Shown: piece by piece, positions 1 to 8,030 of the stretch
How positions within the stretch are numbered: the first letter of the stretch is position 1
Layout: each line of letters starts with the position of its first letter
Origin: Zestomonas insulae
GTDB taxonomy: Bacteria; Pseudomonadota; Gammaproteobacteria; Pseudomonadales; Pseudomonadaceae
Direction: 5' to 3'
DNA length: 64,000 nt
Assembly (NCBI RefSeq): GCF_016901015.1
Contig: NZ_JAFEUP010000001.1
Location: 434,001 to 498,000 of the forward strand
The notes under the pieces: generated by a model
Database searches by the model: none
Told to the model about the DNA's origin: nothing
What the model saw: only the letters and a program-made list of their open reading frames with translations
Position numbers and translations under genes: made by a program

Positions 1-2367
1 CAGCAACTCGATGCGCTCGCGGGTATCGCCGTGGGTGCGCCAGGGCTCGTCGCTGACCGCCAGCAGCGCCCCCGGCTGTGGGCCCTGCCAGGGTTGCGCC
101 CAGTCGCCGGTGAGCGGGTCGAAGCCGGCGTCCGGCAGCAGGTCGCGGGCCAGCGCACGAACCAGGCTGGCGTTGCGCCCCTGGCCGTCGGCCACGCCGT
201 GGCGGGCCAGGGCCAGCAGCGTATCGCGCAGCAGGCGGCCGTGCGGCGACTGGCCGAAGACATGCAAGCCGTCGCGAATCTGGCTTTCCTTCAGCTCGCA
301 CAGGTAGCTGTCGGTGCGATTGAGCAGCAGTTGCTCTTCTTCCTCGCTGCGCGGTGCGGCCAGGCCCAGGTCGGCGTGCAGGTTGTGGCTGACAATCAGC
401 GCCAGCACCTGCTTGCGCAGCAGCCCGGCACGGCGCGGGTCGAGGGTCAGCGCCTCGTAGAACTCGTCGATCAGCCGCTCCAGATCACGGGTCGGCCCGT
501 AGCTCTCGGCGCGGGTGAGCGGCGGCATCAGGTGGTCGATGATCACCGCCTGGGCGCGGCGCTTGGCCTGGCTGCCCTCGCCGGGGTCGTTGACGATAAA
601 TGGATAGAGATGCGGCAACGGCCCGAACACCAGCTCCGGCCAGCATTCCTCGCTGAGCGCCACGCTCTTGCCGGGCAGCCATTCGAGGTTGCCGTGCTTG
701 CCGACGTGGACGATCGCATCGCTGGCCCAGGCTGTGCGCAGCCACAGGTAGAAGGCCAGGTAATGATGCGGCGGCACCAGGTCAGGGTCGTGGTAGTTGG
801 CCAGCGCGTCGAGCTGGTAGCCGCGCGCCGGCTGGATGCCGACGAATACTTGCCCCAGCCGCAGGCCGGCGATCATGAAGCGCCCCTGGCGTAGCATCGG
901 GTCCTGCTCGGGCGCGCCCCAGCGCGCGACGATGGCCGTGCGGTTGGCCTCTGGCAGCGCGGCGAAGAACGCCAGGTAATCGGCCAGCGCCAGGCTCTGC
1001 CGCGCCGGGCGCAGCTCCCACTGCTCGGGGTCGTTGGTGATGCCCTGCTTGAGCGCCTGCATTAGCGCATCGCCATCGGCGGGGATGCCGTCGACGCGGT
1101 AGCCCTCGTCCGCCAGGCGCTGCAGGATGCCGATCACCGAAGCCGGCGTGTCCAGGCCGACGCCGTTGCCCAGGCGACCCTCACGGGTCGGGTAGTTGGC
1201 GAGCACCAGCGCCACGCGTTTGTCGGCGTTGGCCAGCCCGCGCAACCGGCACCAGCGCTGCGCCAGCTCGCTGACGAAGGCGATGCGGTCAGGCAGGCCC
1301 TGATACTCGACCAGGTCGCTCTGGGTCAGCGCGCTGCGCTGGCCGAGGCCCTTGAAGCTGATCGCCCGGCTGATGATGCGCCCGTCGACCTCCGGCAACG
1401 CCACCAGCATGGCCATGTCACGTGGCTGCAGACCGTGCGGATCGACGCGCCAACTCGGCTCATTGCCGCCGGAAAGCATCACCTGCAGCACCGGGATGTC
1501 GCCGACCAGGGCGTGATCGCCGGGGTCGTCCATCGCCGAATGGGCGAACGCGGTGGTGTTGAGGATCAGCGCGACCTGCTGTTCGGCGCACAGACTGCGC
1601 AGGGTCGCCACGCACAGCGCGTCCTTCAGCGACAGCAGGGCGATTGGCAGCGGATTGAGGCCACGCGCCAGCAAGCCGTCGCACAGTTCGGCGAACACCC
1701 GGGTGTTCCCCGCCTGCAGGTGCGCGCGGTAGAACAGCACGGCCACGCACGGCGCGCCGGGCGTCCAGCGTGGCTGCCAACTATCGACCGAGGCGCTGTC
1801 GACCTGCGGGTGGAACACCGCCACCGGCGGCAACGCACGCGGCGGCTGCACCGGCAGATCGAGGCCGAAGAAGCGCGCACCGAGGAAGCGGTACAGCTGC
1901 CGCGCATTGCCCGCCCCGCCCTCGCGCAGGTAGCGCCACAGCTGGTGGCAGTCATCGGCGGCGACGGTACTCTGCGCGGCGAGGTTGGGGTCCTCGCTCA
2001 TGTCGCCGGAGAACATCGCCAGGCCGATGTGCTTGCGCCGGCACAGCGCGACCACCTGCTCGGTGCCGTACGGCCAGTAGCTCTCGCCGCCGAGGTGGTC
2101 GATGACGATCAGCCGTGCATGCTGCAGCACCTCGTCGAGGTACAGGTCGATGGACGCCGGCTGACGCAGGTGCAGCAGGTTGGCCAGGCGCACCGAGGGA
2201 AACGAGGCGTGCGGCTCGCGGACCTGCGGGTGACAGGCCGCCAGCAGCGCCAGGGTGGTGTCGGCGGCACTGAGGATGACGATGTCCGCCGGGTCCTGGT
2301 CGAGCCGGGTGATGGTCGCGCCGCTCTCGTCGACGTAACCGCCGGGCAGCGCCGAGAGCATGTGCAT
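1..2367 (-). CDS. cobN: Cobaltochelatase subunit CobN (C-terminus outside window)
   Basis: Large subunit of the ATP-dependent aerobic cobaltochelatase, which with CobS and CobT inserts cobalt into hydrogenobyrinic acid a,c-diamide in the cytoplasm. The frame is open from an ATG at 2365-2367 (MHMLSALPGG) to base 1, giving 789 residues of a family that is usually about 1,250 long, so the C-terminal third is missing only because the window ends. Family-typical stretches are visible, for example VHVGKHGNLEWLPGKSVAL and LANYPTREGRLGNGVGLDTP. It starts 3 bp after the cobW stop and is the last visible gene of the riboswitch-led operon. A second in-frame ATG lies two codons in. CobS and CobT are not in the window. 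Confidence 0.93.
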   Translation of the reverse strand, partial: MHMLSALPGGYVDESGATITRLDQDPADIVILSAADTTLALLAACHPQVREPHASFPSVRLANLLHLRQPASIDLYLDEVLQHARLIVIDHLGGESYWPYGTEQVVALCRRKHIGLAMFSGDMSEDPNLAAQSTVAADDCHQLWRYLREGGAGNARQLYRFLGARFFGLDLPVQPPRALPPVAVFHPQVDSASVDSWQPRWTPGAPCVAVLFYRAHLQAGNTRVFAELCDGLLARGLNPLPIALLSLKDALCVATLRSLCAEQQVALILNTTAFAHSAMDDPGDHALVGDIPVLQVMLSGGNEPSWRVDPHGLQPRDMAMLVALPEVDGRIISRAISFKGLGQRSALTQSDLVEYQGLPDRIAFVSELAQRWCRLRGLANADKRVALVLANYPTREGRLGNGVGLDTPASVIGILQRLADEGYRVDGIPADGDALMQALKQGITNDPEQWELRPARQSLALADYLAFFAALPEANRTAIVARWGAPEQDPMLRQGRFMIAGLRLGQVFVGIQPARGYQLDALANYHDPDLVPPHHYLAFYLWLRTAWASDAIVHVGKHGNLEWLPGKSVALSEECWPELVFGPLPHLYPFIVNDPGEGSQAKRRAQAVIIDHLMPPLTRAESYGPTRDLERLIDEFYEALTLDPRRAGLLRKQVLALIVSHNLHADLGLAAPRSEEEEQLLLNRTDSYLCELKESQIRDGLHVFGQSPHGRLLRDTLLALARHGVADGQGRNASLVRALARDLLPDAGFDPLTGDWAQPWQGPQPGALLAVSDEPWRTHGDTRERIELL

Positions 2368-2370
2368 GGC

Positions 2371-3426
2371 TCAGAGCACCGCGTCGTGGAGGGCCGTGCG
2401 CAGCGCCTCGGCGTCCAGCGCCTGGCCGATCAGCACCAGGTGGGTGCCGGGCGTTTCGCCCTCGCTCCAGCGGCGATCGAAGTAGGCGTCGAAACGCTGG
2501 CCGACGCCCTGCACCACCAGGCGCATCGGCTTGTCCGCCAGGGCGACGAAACCCTTCACGCGGAAAATCCCGTGACGCTCGACCAGGGCCTGCAACGTGG
2601 CAAGCAGGCGTTCGCGGTCGACCACCGGCAGCTTGACCACCACCGAATCGAACTGGTCGTGGTCATGTTCGTGCTCGTCGTCGCCGTGGTCGTGGTGGCT
2701 CTCGCGCAAGTGGATGCTCTCCTCCGAGGCACTGGCGCGGCCGAGCAGCACCTCCAGCGGCAGACGGCCGCGATCGCTGGCGAGCACCTTGACCTGGGCC
2801 GGCAGCTCCTCGCGCACCAGCGCCTCGACCGCGGCCAGGGCGGCGGCGTCGACCAGTTCGGCCTTGTTCAGCACCACCAGGTCGGCGGCCAGCAACTGGT
2901 CCTCGAACAGCTCGTGCAGCGGCGATTCGTGGTCGAGGTTGGGGTCGGCGCGGCGCTGCTCGTCGACCGCCTGCGGGTTGGCGGCGAACTGGCCGGCAGC
3001 GGTGGCCGGCACGTCGACCAGGGTCACCACCGCGTCGACGGTGCAGGCGTTCTTGATCTCCGGCCAGTGGAAGGCCTGCACCAGCGGCTTGGGCAGCGCC
3101 AGGCCGCTGGTCTCGATGAGGATGTGGTCGAGTTCGCCGCGGCGCTCGATCAGCTCGCGCATCACCGGGTAGAACTCTTCCTGCACGGTGCAGCACAGGC
3201 AGCCGTTGGACAGCTCGTAGAGCCTGCCGGCCTGCTCGCCGCCGTCCTCGTCGCAGCCGATGCCGCAGCCACGCAGGATTTCGCCGTCGATGCCCAGCTC
3301 GCCGAACTCGTTGACGATCACCGCGATGCGCCGGCCGTTGGCGTTCTCGAGGATGTGGCGCAGCAGGGTGGTCTTACCGGCGCCGAGGAAGCCGGTGACG
3401 ATGGTGACGGGGATCTTGGCGGTCAT
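2371..3426 (-). CDS. cobW: CobW-family G3E GTPase, cobalamin biosynthesis
   Basis: A 351-residue G3E metallochaperone GTPase of the CobW/YjiA/HypB class, thought to deliver metal (cobalt here by context) in B12 biosynthesis. The P-loop GFLGAGKT is at residues 12-19, the metal-binding CLCC motif at 76-79 and an NKAE guanine-specificity motif near 187-190. A histidine/acid-rich stretch (residues 244-257, HHDHGDDEHEHDHD) precedes the C-terminal CobW domain and is a likely metal reservoir. It lies between the DUF1636 gene (17 bp gap) and cobN (3 bp gap). The family also includes zinc chaperones; the cobN neighbour and upstream B12 riboswitch make the CobW assignment strong. Confidence 0.93.
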   Translation of the reverse strand: MTAKIPVTIVTGFLGAGKTTLLRHILENANGRRIAVIVNEFGELGIDGEILRGCGIGCDEDGGEQAGRLYELSNGCLCCTVQEEFYPVMRELIERRGELDHILIETSGLALPKPLVQAFHWPEIKNACTVDAVVTLVDVPATAAGQFAANPQAVDEQRRADPNLDHESPLHELFEDQLLAADLVVLNKAELVDAAALAAVEALVREELPAQVKVLASDRGRLPLEVLLGRASASEESIHLRESHHDHGDDEHEHDHDQFDSVVVKLPVVDRERLLATLQALVERHGIFRVKGFVALADKPMRLVVQGVGQRFDAYFDRRWSEGETPGTHLVLIGQALDAEALRTALHDAVL

Positions 3427-3443
3427 GGAGGTGCTCCGGGTAT

Positions 3444-3818
3444 TCAGTCGTCGAGAACGGGGATGCGGGCGATGAACTTGCCCTTGATGCCGGCCGGCCA
3501 GTCGCGAAATGGCACCTGGCCGGTGGCGGAATGCTGGTAGTGGCGGGCGTAGTCGAGCAGCGCCTGGGCGGCCTCGCGGTGCGGGGCGAAGTCGCCGAGC
3601 ACATAGCCGATCTTGCCCGGCGCGCGCAGCAGCGCGGTGCAGTGGCGCTGGCAGGCCATCAGGCAGCGCGTGCGGCTGATCGTCAGCGGCGCGGCGCTGA
3701 CGGCCTGTGCCTGCAGCAGGCGCTCGACCTCGCGGGCGAACTGCTCGCCCTTGCGCACCGCGTCGGGCTGCGCGGGGTCGTGGCCGCAGGTTTCACAGAG
3801 GGTCAGGTGGGTGCTCAT
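3444..3818 (-). CDS. DUF1636 cysteine-rich protein, possible thioredoxin-like ferredoxin
   Basis: A 124-residue soluble protein without signal peptide. It has cysteines at 8 and 11 (CETC) and at 52, 56 and 60 (CLMACQRHC), and ends IARIPVLDD. The cluster near the N-terminus plus a C-x3-C about 40 residues later resembles thioredoxin-fold [2Fe-2S] ferredoxins, although the first spacing (x2) is shorter than usual. The family is annotated only as DUF1636/predicted metal-binding. It overlaps the ABC ATPase stop by an ATGA junction and precedes cobW, so it belongs to the B12 operon. A role in metal handling or in supplying electrons for Co(II) to Co(I) reduction is inference. Confidence 0.8.
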   Translation of the reverse strand: MSTHLTLCETCGHDPAQPDAVRKGEQFAREVERLLQAQAVSAAPLTISRTRCLMACQRHCTALLRAPGKIGYVLGDFAPHREAAQALLDYARHYQHSATGQVPFRDWPAGIKGKFIARIPVLDD

Positions 3819-4612
3819 GGCGCGACCTCGTCCGGGCGGCAGGCCCAGGGCAGGATGAAGGGTTGCTGCTGGTGCTCGCCGAGCATCGCCTGGACCTTGT
3901 AGACCTGCTGCAGGTGGCGCGGCGTGAGGACCTGCCGCGGGCTGCCGCAGTCGACCATGCGCCCCTGGTCGAGCAGCAGTACACGGTCGCAGAAGCGGCT
4001 GGCCAGGGTCAGGTCGTGGAGCACCACCAGCGCGCTGCGGCCCTGCGCGCACTGGCGGCGCAGCAGTTCCATGACGTTCAGTTGGTGGAACGGATCGAGC
4101 GCGGCGACCGGCTCGTCGGCGAGCAGCAGCGGGCTGCCGACCGCCAGGGCGCGGGCCAGCCGGGCCCGGGCGCGTTCGCCGCCAGAGAGTTGATCGAAGC
4201 GCCGCGCGGCCAGCGCGCCGAGGGCCATCTGTTCGATGGCCTGCTCCACCGCCGCCGCGTCGGCGCCGCTCAGGCGTGCGCCGTGGCTCCAGGCGCCGCG
4301 GTGTGGCAGGCGCCCGAGCGCAACGTAGTCGCGCAGGCGCAGCGGCCAGCTACTCTGGTCGCCCTGCCCCAGGTAGGCCAGGCGCACAGCGCGCTGGCGT
4401 GGCGACAGGTGCGCCAGGTCCTGGTCATCCAGGTGGATCGTGCCGCGGTATGGCAGCAGGTGGGCGACGGCCTTGAGCAGGCTGCTCTTGCCGGCGCCGT
4501 TGGGGCCGATCAGGCCGAGCAGTTCGCCGGCCTCGAGTTGCAACGACACGCCGTCGAGCAGGCGCTGGCCGTGCAGCTCGACGCCCACACCGTCCAGGCG
4601 CAGGCGGCTCAT
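3815..4612 (-). CDS. btuD: B12/siderophore-type ABC transporter ATP-binding protein (BtuD-like)
   Basis: A 265-residue cytoplasmic ATPase of the FecE/BtuD type that powers import by the adjacent permease. Walker A GPNGAGKS is at residues 36-43, the signature LSGGERARARLARAL lies near residue 145, followed by Walker B LLLADEP and a switch histidine in VVLHDL. The ATG at 4610-4612 overlaps the permease stop, and the gene's own stop overlaps the DUF1636 start, so the whole set is translationally coupled. The family alone cannot separate cobalamin, cobinamide and ferric chelates; cobalamin or a corrinoid precursor is favoured because cobO, cobW and cobN share the operon and a B12 riboswitch leads it. 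Confidence 0.85.
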   Translation of the reverse strand: MSRLRLDGVGVELHGQRLLDGVSLQLEAGELLGLIGPNGAGKSSLLKAVAHLLPYRGTIHLDDQDLAHLSPRQRAVRLAYLGQGDQSSWPLRLRDYVALGRLPHRGAWSHGARLSGADAAAVEQAIEQMALGALAARRFDQLSGGERARARLARALAVGSPLLLADEPVAALDPFHQLNVMELLRRQCAQGRSALVVLHDLTLASRFCDRVLLLDQGRMVDCGSPRQVLTPRHLQQVYKVQAMLGEHQQQPFILPWACRPDEVAP

Positions 4613-5634
4613 GCGCTCACCGTGCGCTGGCGCAACACCAGGGCGAGGAAGAACGGCGCGCCGAGCAGCGCGGTGACCACGCCGAGCATCAGCTCCTGCT
4701 CGCCACTGACCAGGCGCAGCAGGATGTCGGCGGCGAGCAGCAGCACCGCGCCGCCGAGCGCACTGCTGAGCAGCAGGCGCGCCGGGTGATAGCCGACCCA
4801 GCGGCGCAGCAGGTGCGGCACCACCAGGCCGACGAAGCCGATGGCGCCGGTCACCGCCACGCTGGCGCCGACGCACAGCGCGGTGCCGAGGATGATCTGC
4901 AGGCGCAGGCGCGGCAGGCTGACGCCGAGACTGCTGGCCTCGTCCTCGCCGAGGGTCAGCGCATCGAGCTGCGGCCCGCAGGCGAACAGCAGCGCCAGGC
5001 CGGCGAGGATGAACGGCAGGCAGAGCTGCACGTCGGCGAAGCTGCGGTCGCTCAGTGAGCCCATCAGCCACAGCACGATGTCCTGCATGTCGGTGGGATT
5101 GGGGGCCAGGTTGATCGCCAGCGAGGTCAGTGCGGCGGCCAGCGAGGACAGCGCGATGCCGGCCAGCAGCAGGGTCAGGTTGCTCGCCCGGCGCCGCGCG
5201 ATCAGGTACAGCAGCAGCGTGGCGGCCGCCGCACAGCCCATCGCCGAGGCCGGCAGCAGCCAATGGCTGAGCCCGGCGTAACCGTAATAGAGGCACAGCA
5301 CCGCGCCGAGGCTGGCGCTGGAACTGACGCCGAGCAACCCCGGCTCGGCCAACGGGTTGCGCAGCAGGCCCTGCAAGGCGGCGCCGGCGGCGCCCAGCGA
5401 CAGGCCGACGAGGATCGCCAGCAGCACGCGCGGCAGGCGGATCTCATTGACGATGATCTGCTGCTGCACCAGCAGGTCGGCCAGGTCGCCGCCGGCCTGA
5501 CTCGGCGCCAGCAGCGCATGGCCGACCTCGACGGCCGACAACGGCACTGCGCCGATGCCCAGCGAGGCGACGAACAGCAGCGCCAGGGCGAGCAGCAACA
5601 GCAGGTTGAGCGGACTCGGCAGCCAGCGCGTCAT
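4609..5634 (-). CDS. btuC: FecCD-family ABC permease (BtuC-like)
   Basis: A 341-residue polytopic inner-membrane protein of the FecCD/BtuC family, which forms a homodimeric channel. The start MTRWLPSPLN at 5632-5634 is chosen because it overlaps the btuF stop and begins the first membrane span; a longer frame upstream runs inside btuF and lacks support. Family-typical segments include the N-terminal loop RLPRVLLAILVG, GAALQGLLRNPLAEPGLLG, and the cytoplasmic coupling segment with GLVVPHLLRR near the C-terminal third. About ten hydrophobic spans are expected for the family. Context argues for corrinoid import together with BtuF and BtuD. Confidence 0.87.
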   Translation of the reverse strand: MTRWLPSPLNLLLLLALALLFVASLGIGAVPLSAVEVGHALLAPSQAGGDLADLLVQQQIIVNEIRLPRVLLAILVGLSLGAAGAALQGLLRNPLAEPGLLGVSSSASLGAVLCLYYGYAGLSHWLLPASAMGCAAAATLLLYLIARRRASNLTLLLAGIALSSLAAALTSLAINLAPNPTDMQDIVLWLMGSLSDRSFADVQLCLPFILAGLALLFACGPQLDALTLGEDEASSLGVSLPRLRLQIILGTALCVGASVAVTGAIGFVGLVVPHLLRRWVGYHPARLLLSSALGGAVLLLAADILLRLVSGEQELMLGVVTALLGAPFFLALVLRQRTVSA

Positions 5635-6476
5635 GGTCGCCCCTGCCCGTTGACGGCCAGCGCATCGAGGCGCGCGGCCAGTTGCTCGGCGGTGACGATC
5701 AGTTGCCAGTCGCTGCAGCCCCACTGGTTGCCGGGTATGGCGATCACCGGCCGGCTGGCGAGCAGCTGTTGCAGGCGCGGATGCCGCGAGTAACCGGACT
5801 TGGCGTAGCCCTGGTCGATCAGCATCGCGGAGGTGACGAACACATCCGGCGGCGCGCTGACCAGCTCCTCCAGGGCGTAGCGGCCCCAGCCCGTGCGACC
5901 GCGCGCGGCTAGCTGGTTCTCAACGCCGACCGCCTGGAACACCGTGTCGACGTAGGTATGTGCGCCGGCGCTGCCACCGTTGGGGCGCAGGTAGACCGCG
6001 CTGAACGGCCGCGGACGCTGCTGCAGGCGGGCCAGGCGTGCCTGCACGTCGGCGACCAGCGCGGCACCGGCCTGCTCGCGGCCGAGCGCCTTGGCCACCA
6101 GTTCGGTGGTGGCGAAGATTTCCGCCCAGGTGGTCGGGTACGGCACCACCAGCACACGGATGCCGTGGCGGCGCAGCAATTCAGCCTGGTTGTGGCTCTG
6201 CCAGCGCCGCGAGGCGAGCACCAGGCCCGGTCGCAGGGCGATGATCTCTTCCGCCGTGGCGTGATTGGCCGGGTAGCGCCGCGCCGCTTCGGGCATCGCC
6301 GAGACACGCGGGTCCTGGCTCTGCGCCGACACCGAGCGCAGCTGCCCGGGCGCGGCCAGGCTCAGCGCCAACTGGTCGGCGCAGAGGTTGGTCGACACCA
6401 CGCTGGGCAGCGCGGCGCCGCACACTGCGGGGGCGGCGAGCAGCAGCGCCGCCAGCCAGGCACGCAGGCGGCTCAT
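5631..6476 (-). CDS. btuF: Periplasmic corrinoid-binding protein (BtuF-like)
   Basis: A 281-residue helical-backbone substrate-binding protein (TroA/BtuF type) that would deliver the ligand to BtuC in the periplasm. The start MSRLRAWLAALLLAAPAVCG gives a clear signal peptide of about 21 residues; the ATG overlaps the cobO stop. The mature protein opens with PSVVSTNLCADQLAL, a typical BtuF/FecB beginning, and contains LRPGLVLA and the conserved PDVFVTSAM region. It was embedded in a longer frame that extends upstream in the same phase through the cobO region, but that extension has no protein-like character. Ligand identity is inferred from operon partners. Confidence 0.85.
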   Translation of the reverse strand: MSRLRAWLAALLLAAPAVCGAALPSVVSTNLCADQLALSLAAPGQLRSVSAQSQDPRVSAMPEAARRYPANHATAEEIIALRPGLVLASRRWQSHNQAELLRRHGIRVLVVPYPTTWAEIFATTELVAKALGREQAGAALVADVQARLARLQQRPRPFSAVYLRPNGGSAGAHTYVDTVFQAVGVENQLAARGRTGWGRYALEELVSAPPDVFVTSAMLIDQGYAKSGYSRHPRLQQLLASRPVIAIPGNQWGCSDWQLIVTAEQLAARLDALAVNGQGRP

Positions 6477-7084
6477 CAGAAGTCCAGGCCCGCCTGGCCT
6501 TTCACCCCGGCGCTGAAGGCGTGCTTGACGTCGCGGATCTCGCTGACCGTGTCGGCCAGTTCGACCAGCTCGGGCTTGGCAGCGCGACCGGTGATGATCA
6601 CGTGCTGATGGCTGGGTCGCGCACGGATCGCGGCGACCACGCTGGCGGCGTCGAGGTAGTTGTACTTGAGCATGTAGGTCAGCTCGTCGAGCACCACCAG
6701 GTGCAGGCGCGCGTCCGCCAGCATGCGCGCGGCGGCAGCCCAGGCCTCGTCGGCGGCGGCCTTGTCCTGGTCCCAGTCCTGGGTGTTCCAGGTGAAGCCG
6801 GTGGCCATGGCGTGGTAGTCGACCAGCGGCGCGTGCTGCTGCAGGTAGATCACTTCGCCGGACGCCTGGGTGCCCTTGATGAACTGCACCGCGCCGGCGC
6901 GCTGGCCGTGGCCGAGGGCGCGGTACAGGGTGCCGAACGCCGAGGTGCTCTTGCCCTTGCCGTTGCCGGTGATCAGCACCACCACGCCGCGTTCGATCTG
7001 CGCCCGCTCGATGCCGGCATCCACCACGGCTTTTTTGCGCTGCATGCGCTCGTTGTGGCTGCGTTTCTTGTCTTCGTCGATCAC
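6476..7084 (-). CDS. cobO: Cob(I)yrinic acid a,c-diamide adenosyltransferase
   Basis: A 202-residue enzyme of the CobA/CobO/BtuR family that transfers the 5'-deoxyadenosyl group of ATP to Co(I) corrinoids, in both de novo synthesis and salvage. The family P-loop GNGKGKST is at residues 40-47, and AVQFIKG, VVLDELTYML and VIITGRAAKPEL are recognisable conserved blocks. It is the first gene of the operon; the start codon lies about 150 bp downstream of the minus-strand cobalamin riboswitch. A gene named cobO, btuR or cobA in other genomes would be the same family. The stop overlaps the btuF start (TGATG). Confidence 0.95.
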   Translation of the reverse strand: MIDEDKKRSHNERMQRKKAVVDAGIERAQIERGVVVLITGNGKGKSTSAFGTLYRALGHGQRAGAVQFIKGTQASGEVIYLQQHAPLVDYHAMATGFTWNTQDWDQDKAAADEAWAAAARMLADARLHLVVLDELTYMLKYNYLDAASVVAAIRARPSHQHVIITGRAAKPELVELADTVSEIRDVKHAFSAGVKGQAGLDF

Positions 7085-7235
7085 GACAACTCCTGCGACT
7101 GGCGAGGGAATTCATGCGTAACGACGGGGAATGGCAAGACGCGTACACGCCTCGACCTGATGACGACGACTGAAGGAATACTGCCCAACGGGCAAGCAAC
7201 AGCACCGGCCACACCCACACCCCGGGGTACGCGTT
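7085..7235 (-). other. Leader between the minus-strand riboswitch and cobO
   Basis: A 150-base untranslated stretch separates the cobalamin aptamer from the cobO start. It contains a small hairpin (TGCCC-GTT-GGGCA near 7178-7192) but no strong GC stem followed by a U run that I could see. The expression platform therefore may act by translation control or by a structure not obvious by eye. GGAGTT sits close upstream of the cobO ATG and could be the ribosome binding site. Confidence 0.4.
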
Positions 7236-7432
7236 CATTCGATCAGGCCGGTCTTCTGGCTCGCCTTCGTCCGCTAATCGCGCCTTCCCGGTTTCCCAGT
7301 GGCATCTCGCGATTGCGTCAGGCTCTACAGCAGCGGGGGCTGCGCCGGAATGCGCTGTGGCGGTTGCCACGCGGTCACCGGACTTCCCGTTTCACCCGTT
7401 GCGCGATCGCGCTCGGGGCACCTGTTCGATGC
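7236..7432 (-). promoter_or_regulatory. Cobalamin riboswitch upstream of cobO operon
   Basis: On the minus strand the aptamer landmarks appear in order: AACAGGTGCCCCGA start region, GTGAAACGGGAAGTCCGGTG, GCGCAGCCCCCGC, the B12 box GCCACTGG (7296-7303), GGGAAGGCGCGATTAG, and the closing GAGCCAGAAGACCGGCCTG. This is the class I cobalamin (adenosylcobalamin-type) architecture. It should repress the cobO-btuFCD-DUF1636-cobW-cobN operon when adenosylcobalamin is abundant. The boundaries are by eye. Confidence 0.93.
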
Positions 7433-7525
7433 CGCGCAGGGTAGCGGTTCGAGGCGGTCCTCGCAATCGGCCGGCCATCGTCCGAGTTGACCCTCGCGCA
7501 GCCTTCATGGTCTGCTAGCCGCCTG
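7433..7525. promoter_or_regulatory. Divergent promoter region between two riboswitches
   Basis: This 93-base stretch must contain the promoters for both the minus-strand cobO operon and the plus-strand cbtBA operon, because each aptamer begins at its edge. On the plus strand TTGACC at 7487-7492 is a fair -35 candidate; the -10 around 7511-7518 is weak. I did not find a convincing minus-strand promoter by eye. Confidence 0.35.
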
Positions 7526-7723
7526 TTTCAGGTGTCTCGCGCCGACGTGCGCGAGGTGAAACGGGAAGCCGGTGGGTCCGATCCGCAAGGGTCGTACGAG
7601 TCCGGCGCTGCCCCCGCAACGGTAAGCGTACGTAGGGTTCCACAGCCACTGTGCTCAGCATGGGAAGGCGGAATCCGCAGCTGTCAGCCGACAGCCGTCG
7701 CAAGCCCGGAGACCGGCCTGGAA
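7526..7723 (+). promoter_or_regulatory. Cobalamin riboswitch upstream of cbtBA
   Basis: A second aptamer on the plus strand: TTTCAGGTGTCTCGCGCCGA, GAGGTGAAACGGGAAGCCGGTG, GGCGCTGCCCCCGCAACGGT, the B12 box GCCACTGTG (from 7645), GGGAAGGCGG and the closing AGCCCGGAGACCGGCCTG. These are the standard conserved segments of class I cobalamin riboswitches. It lies 112 bp upstream of cbtB and is followed by a terminator-like hairpin at 7764-7783, which fits transcription attenuation of a cobalt uptake operon. Confidence 0.95.
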
Positions 7724-7763
7724 CCTGTTTGGCAACCCGCGGTGGGCGGGTGCACGCCGGAAT

Positions 7764-7783
7764 CGGGCCGCCCTGCCCGTTTT
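7764..7783 (+). terminator. Candidate riboswitch-controlled intrinsic terminator
   Basis: CGGGC-CGCCCT-GCCCG forms a five-pair GC stem followed by TTTT, 40 bases after the cobalamin aptamer and 51 bases before cbtB. Its place and shape suit the expression platform of the riboswitch. The stem is short, so it is a candidate only. Confidence 0.55.
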
Positions 7784-7834
7784 GTGCTGTGTCCTTCCAC
7801 GCGTGCCGTTTCTCGACCCCTGGAAGGATCTCCC

Positions 7835-8020
7835 ATGACTACCCGCACGCTGCCGTCCAGCTCTGCCGTCTCCCTGCCCGTCTCGCAACGCCTGCTGCTC
7901 GCCGTCGGCAGCCTGCTGGTCGGCGCCGCGCTGATCTACTTCGCCGGTTTCTCGCACATGGAGGTGGTCCACAACGCCGCCCATGACACCCGCCACAGCG
8001 CCGCGTTTCCGTGCCATTGA
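7835..8020 (+). CDS. cbtB: CbtB, small subunit of cobalt transporter
   Basis: A 61-residue single-span membrane protein of the CbtB family, predicted from B12-riboswitch regulons to take part in cobalt uptake with CbtA. It has one hydrophobic helix (roughly residues 19-39, RLLLAVGSLLVGAALIYFAG) and a histidine-rich C-terminus HNAAHDTRHSAAFPCH, the typical metal-binding tail. The ATG at 7835 has AAGGAT a few bases upstream. It is first in the riboswitch-led operon and is followed 10 bp later by cbtA. The transporter function is family-level prediction. Confidence 0.9.
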   Translation: MTTRTLPSSSAVSLPVSQRLLLAVGSLLVGAALIYFAGFSHMEVVHNAAHDTRHSAAFPCH

Positions 8021-8030
8021 GGACTGCCCG

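Noticed and set aside
2641..2712. GTCGTGGTCATG-like short repeats in cobW
   Set aside because: They are the codons of the histidine/aspartate-rich metal-binding segment, not a regulatory repeat.
1435..3540. 701-residue plus-strand open frame
   Set aside because: It is antisense to cobN and cobW. Composition is the Arg/Gln/His/Val-rich pattern of high-GC shadow frames; the minus-strand proteins are clearly homologous to known families.
5631..7370. 579-residue minus-strand frame ending in the BtuF sequence
   Set aside because: The N-terminal 300 residues are an out-of-frame reading of cobO and its riboswitch leader; the true protein starts at the signal peptide at 6476.
7487..8020. 177-residue plus-strand frame ending in CbtB
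   Set aside because: The first 116 residues translate the cobalamin riboswitch. Only the last 61 residues are CbtB.
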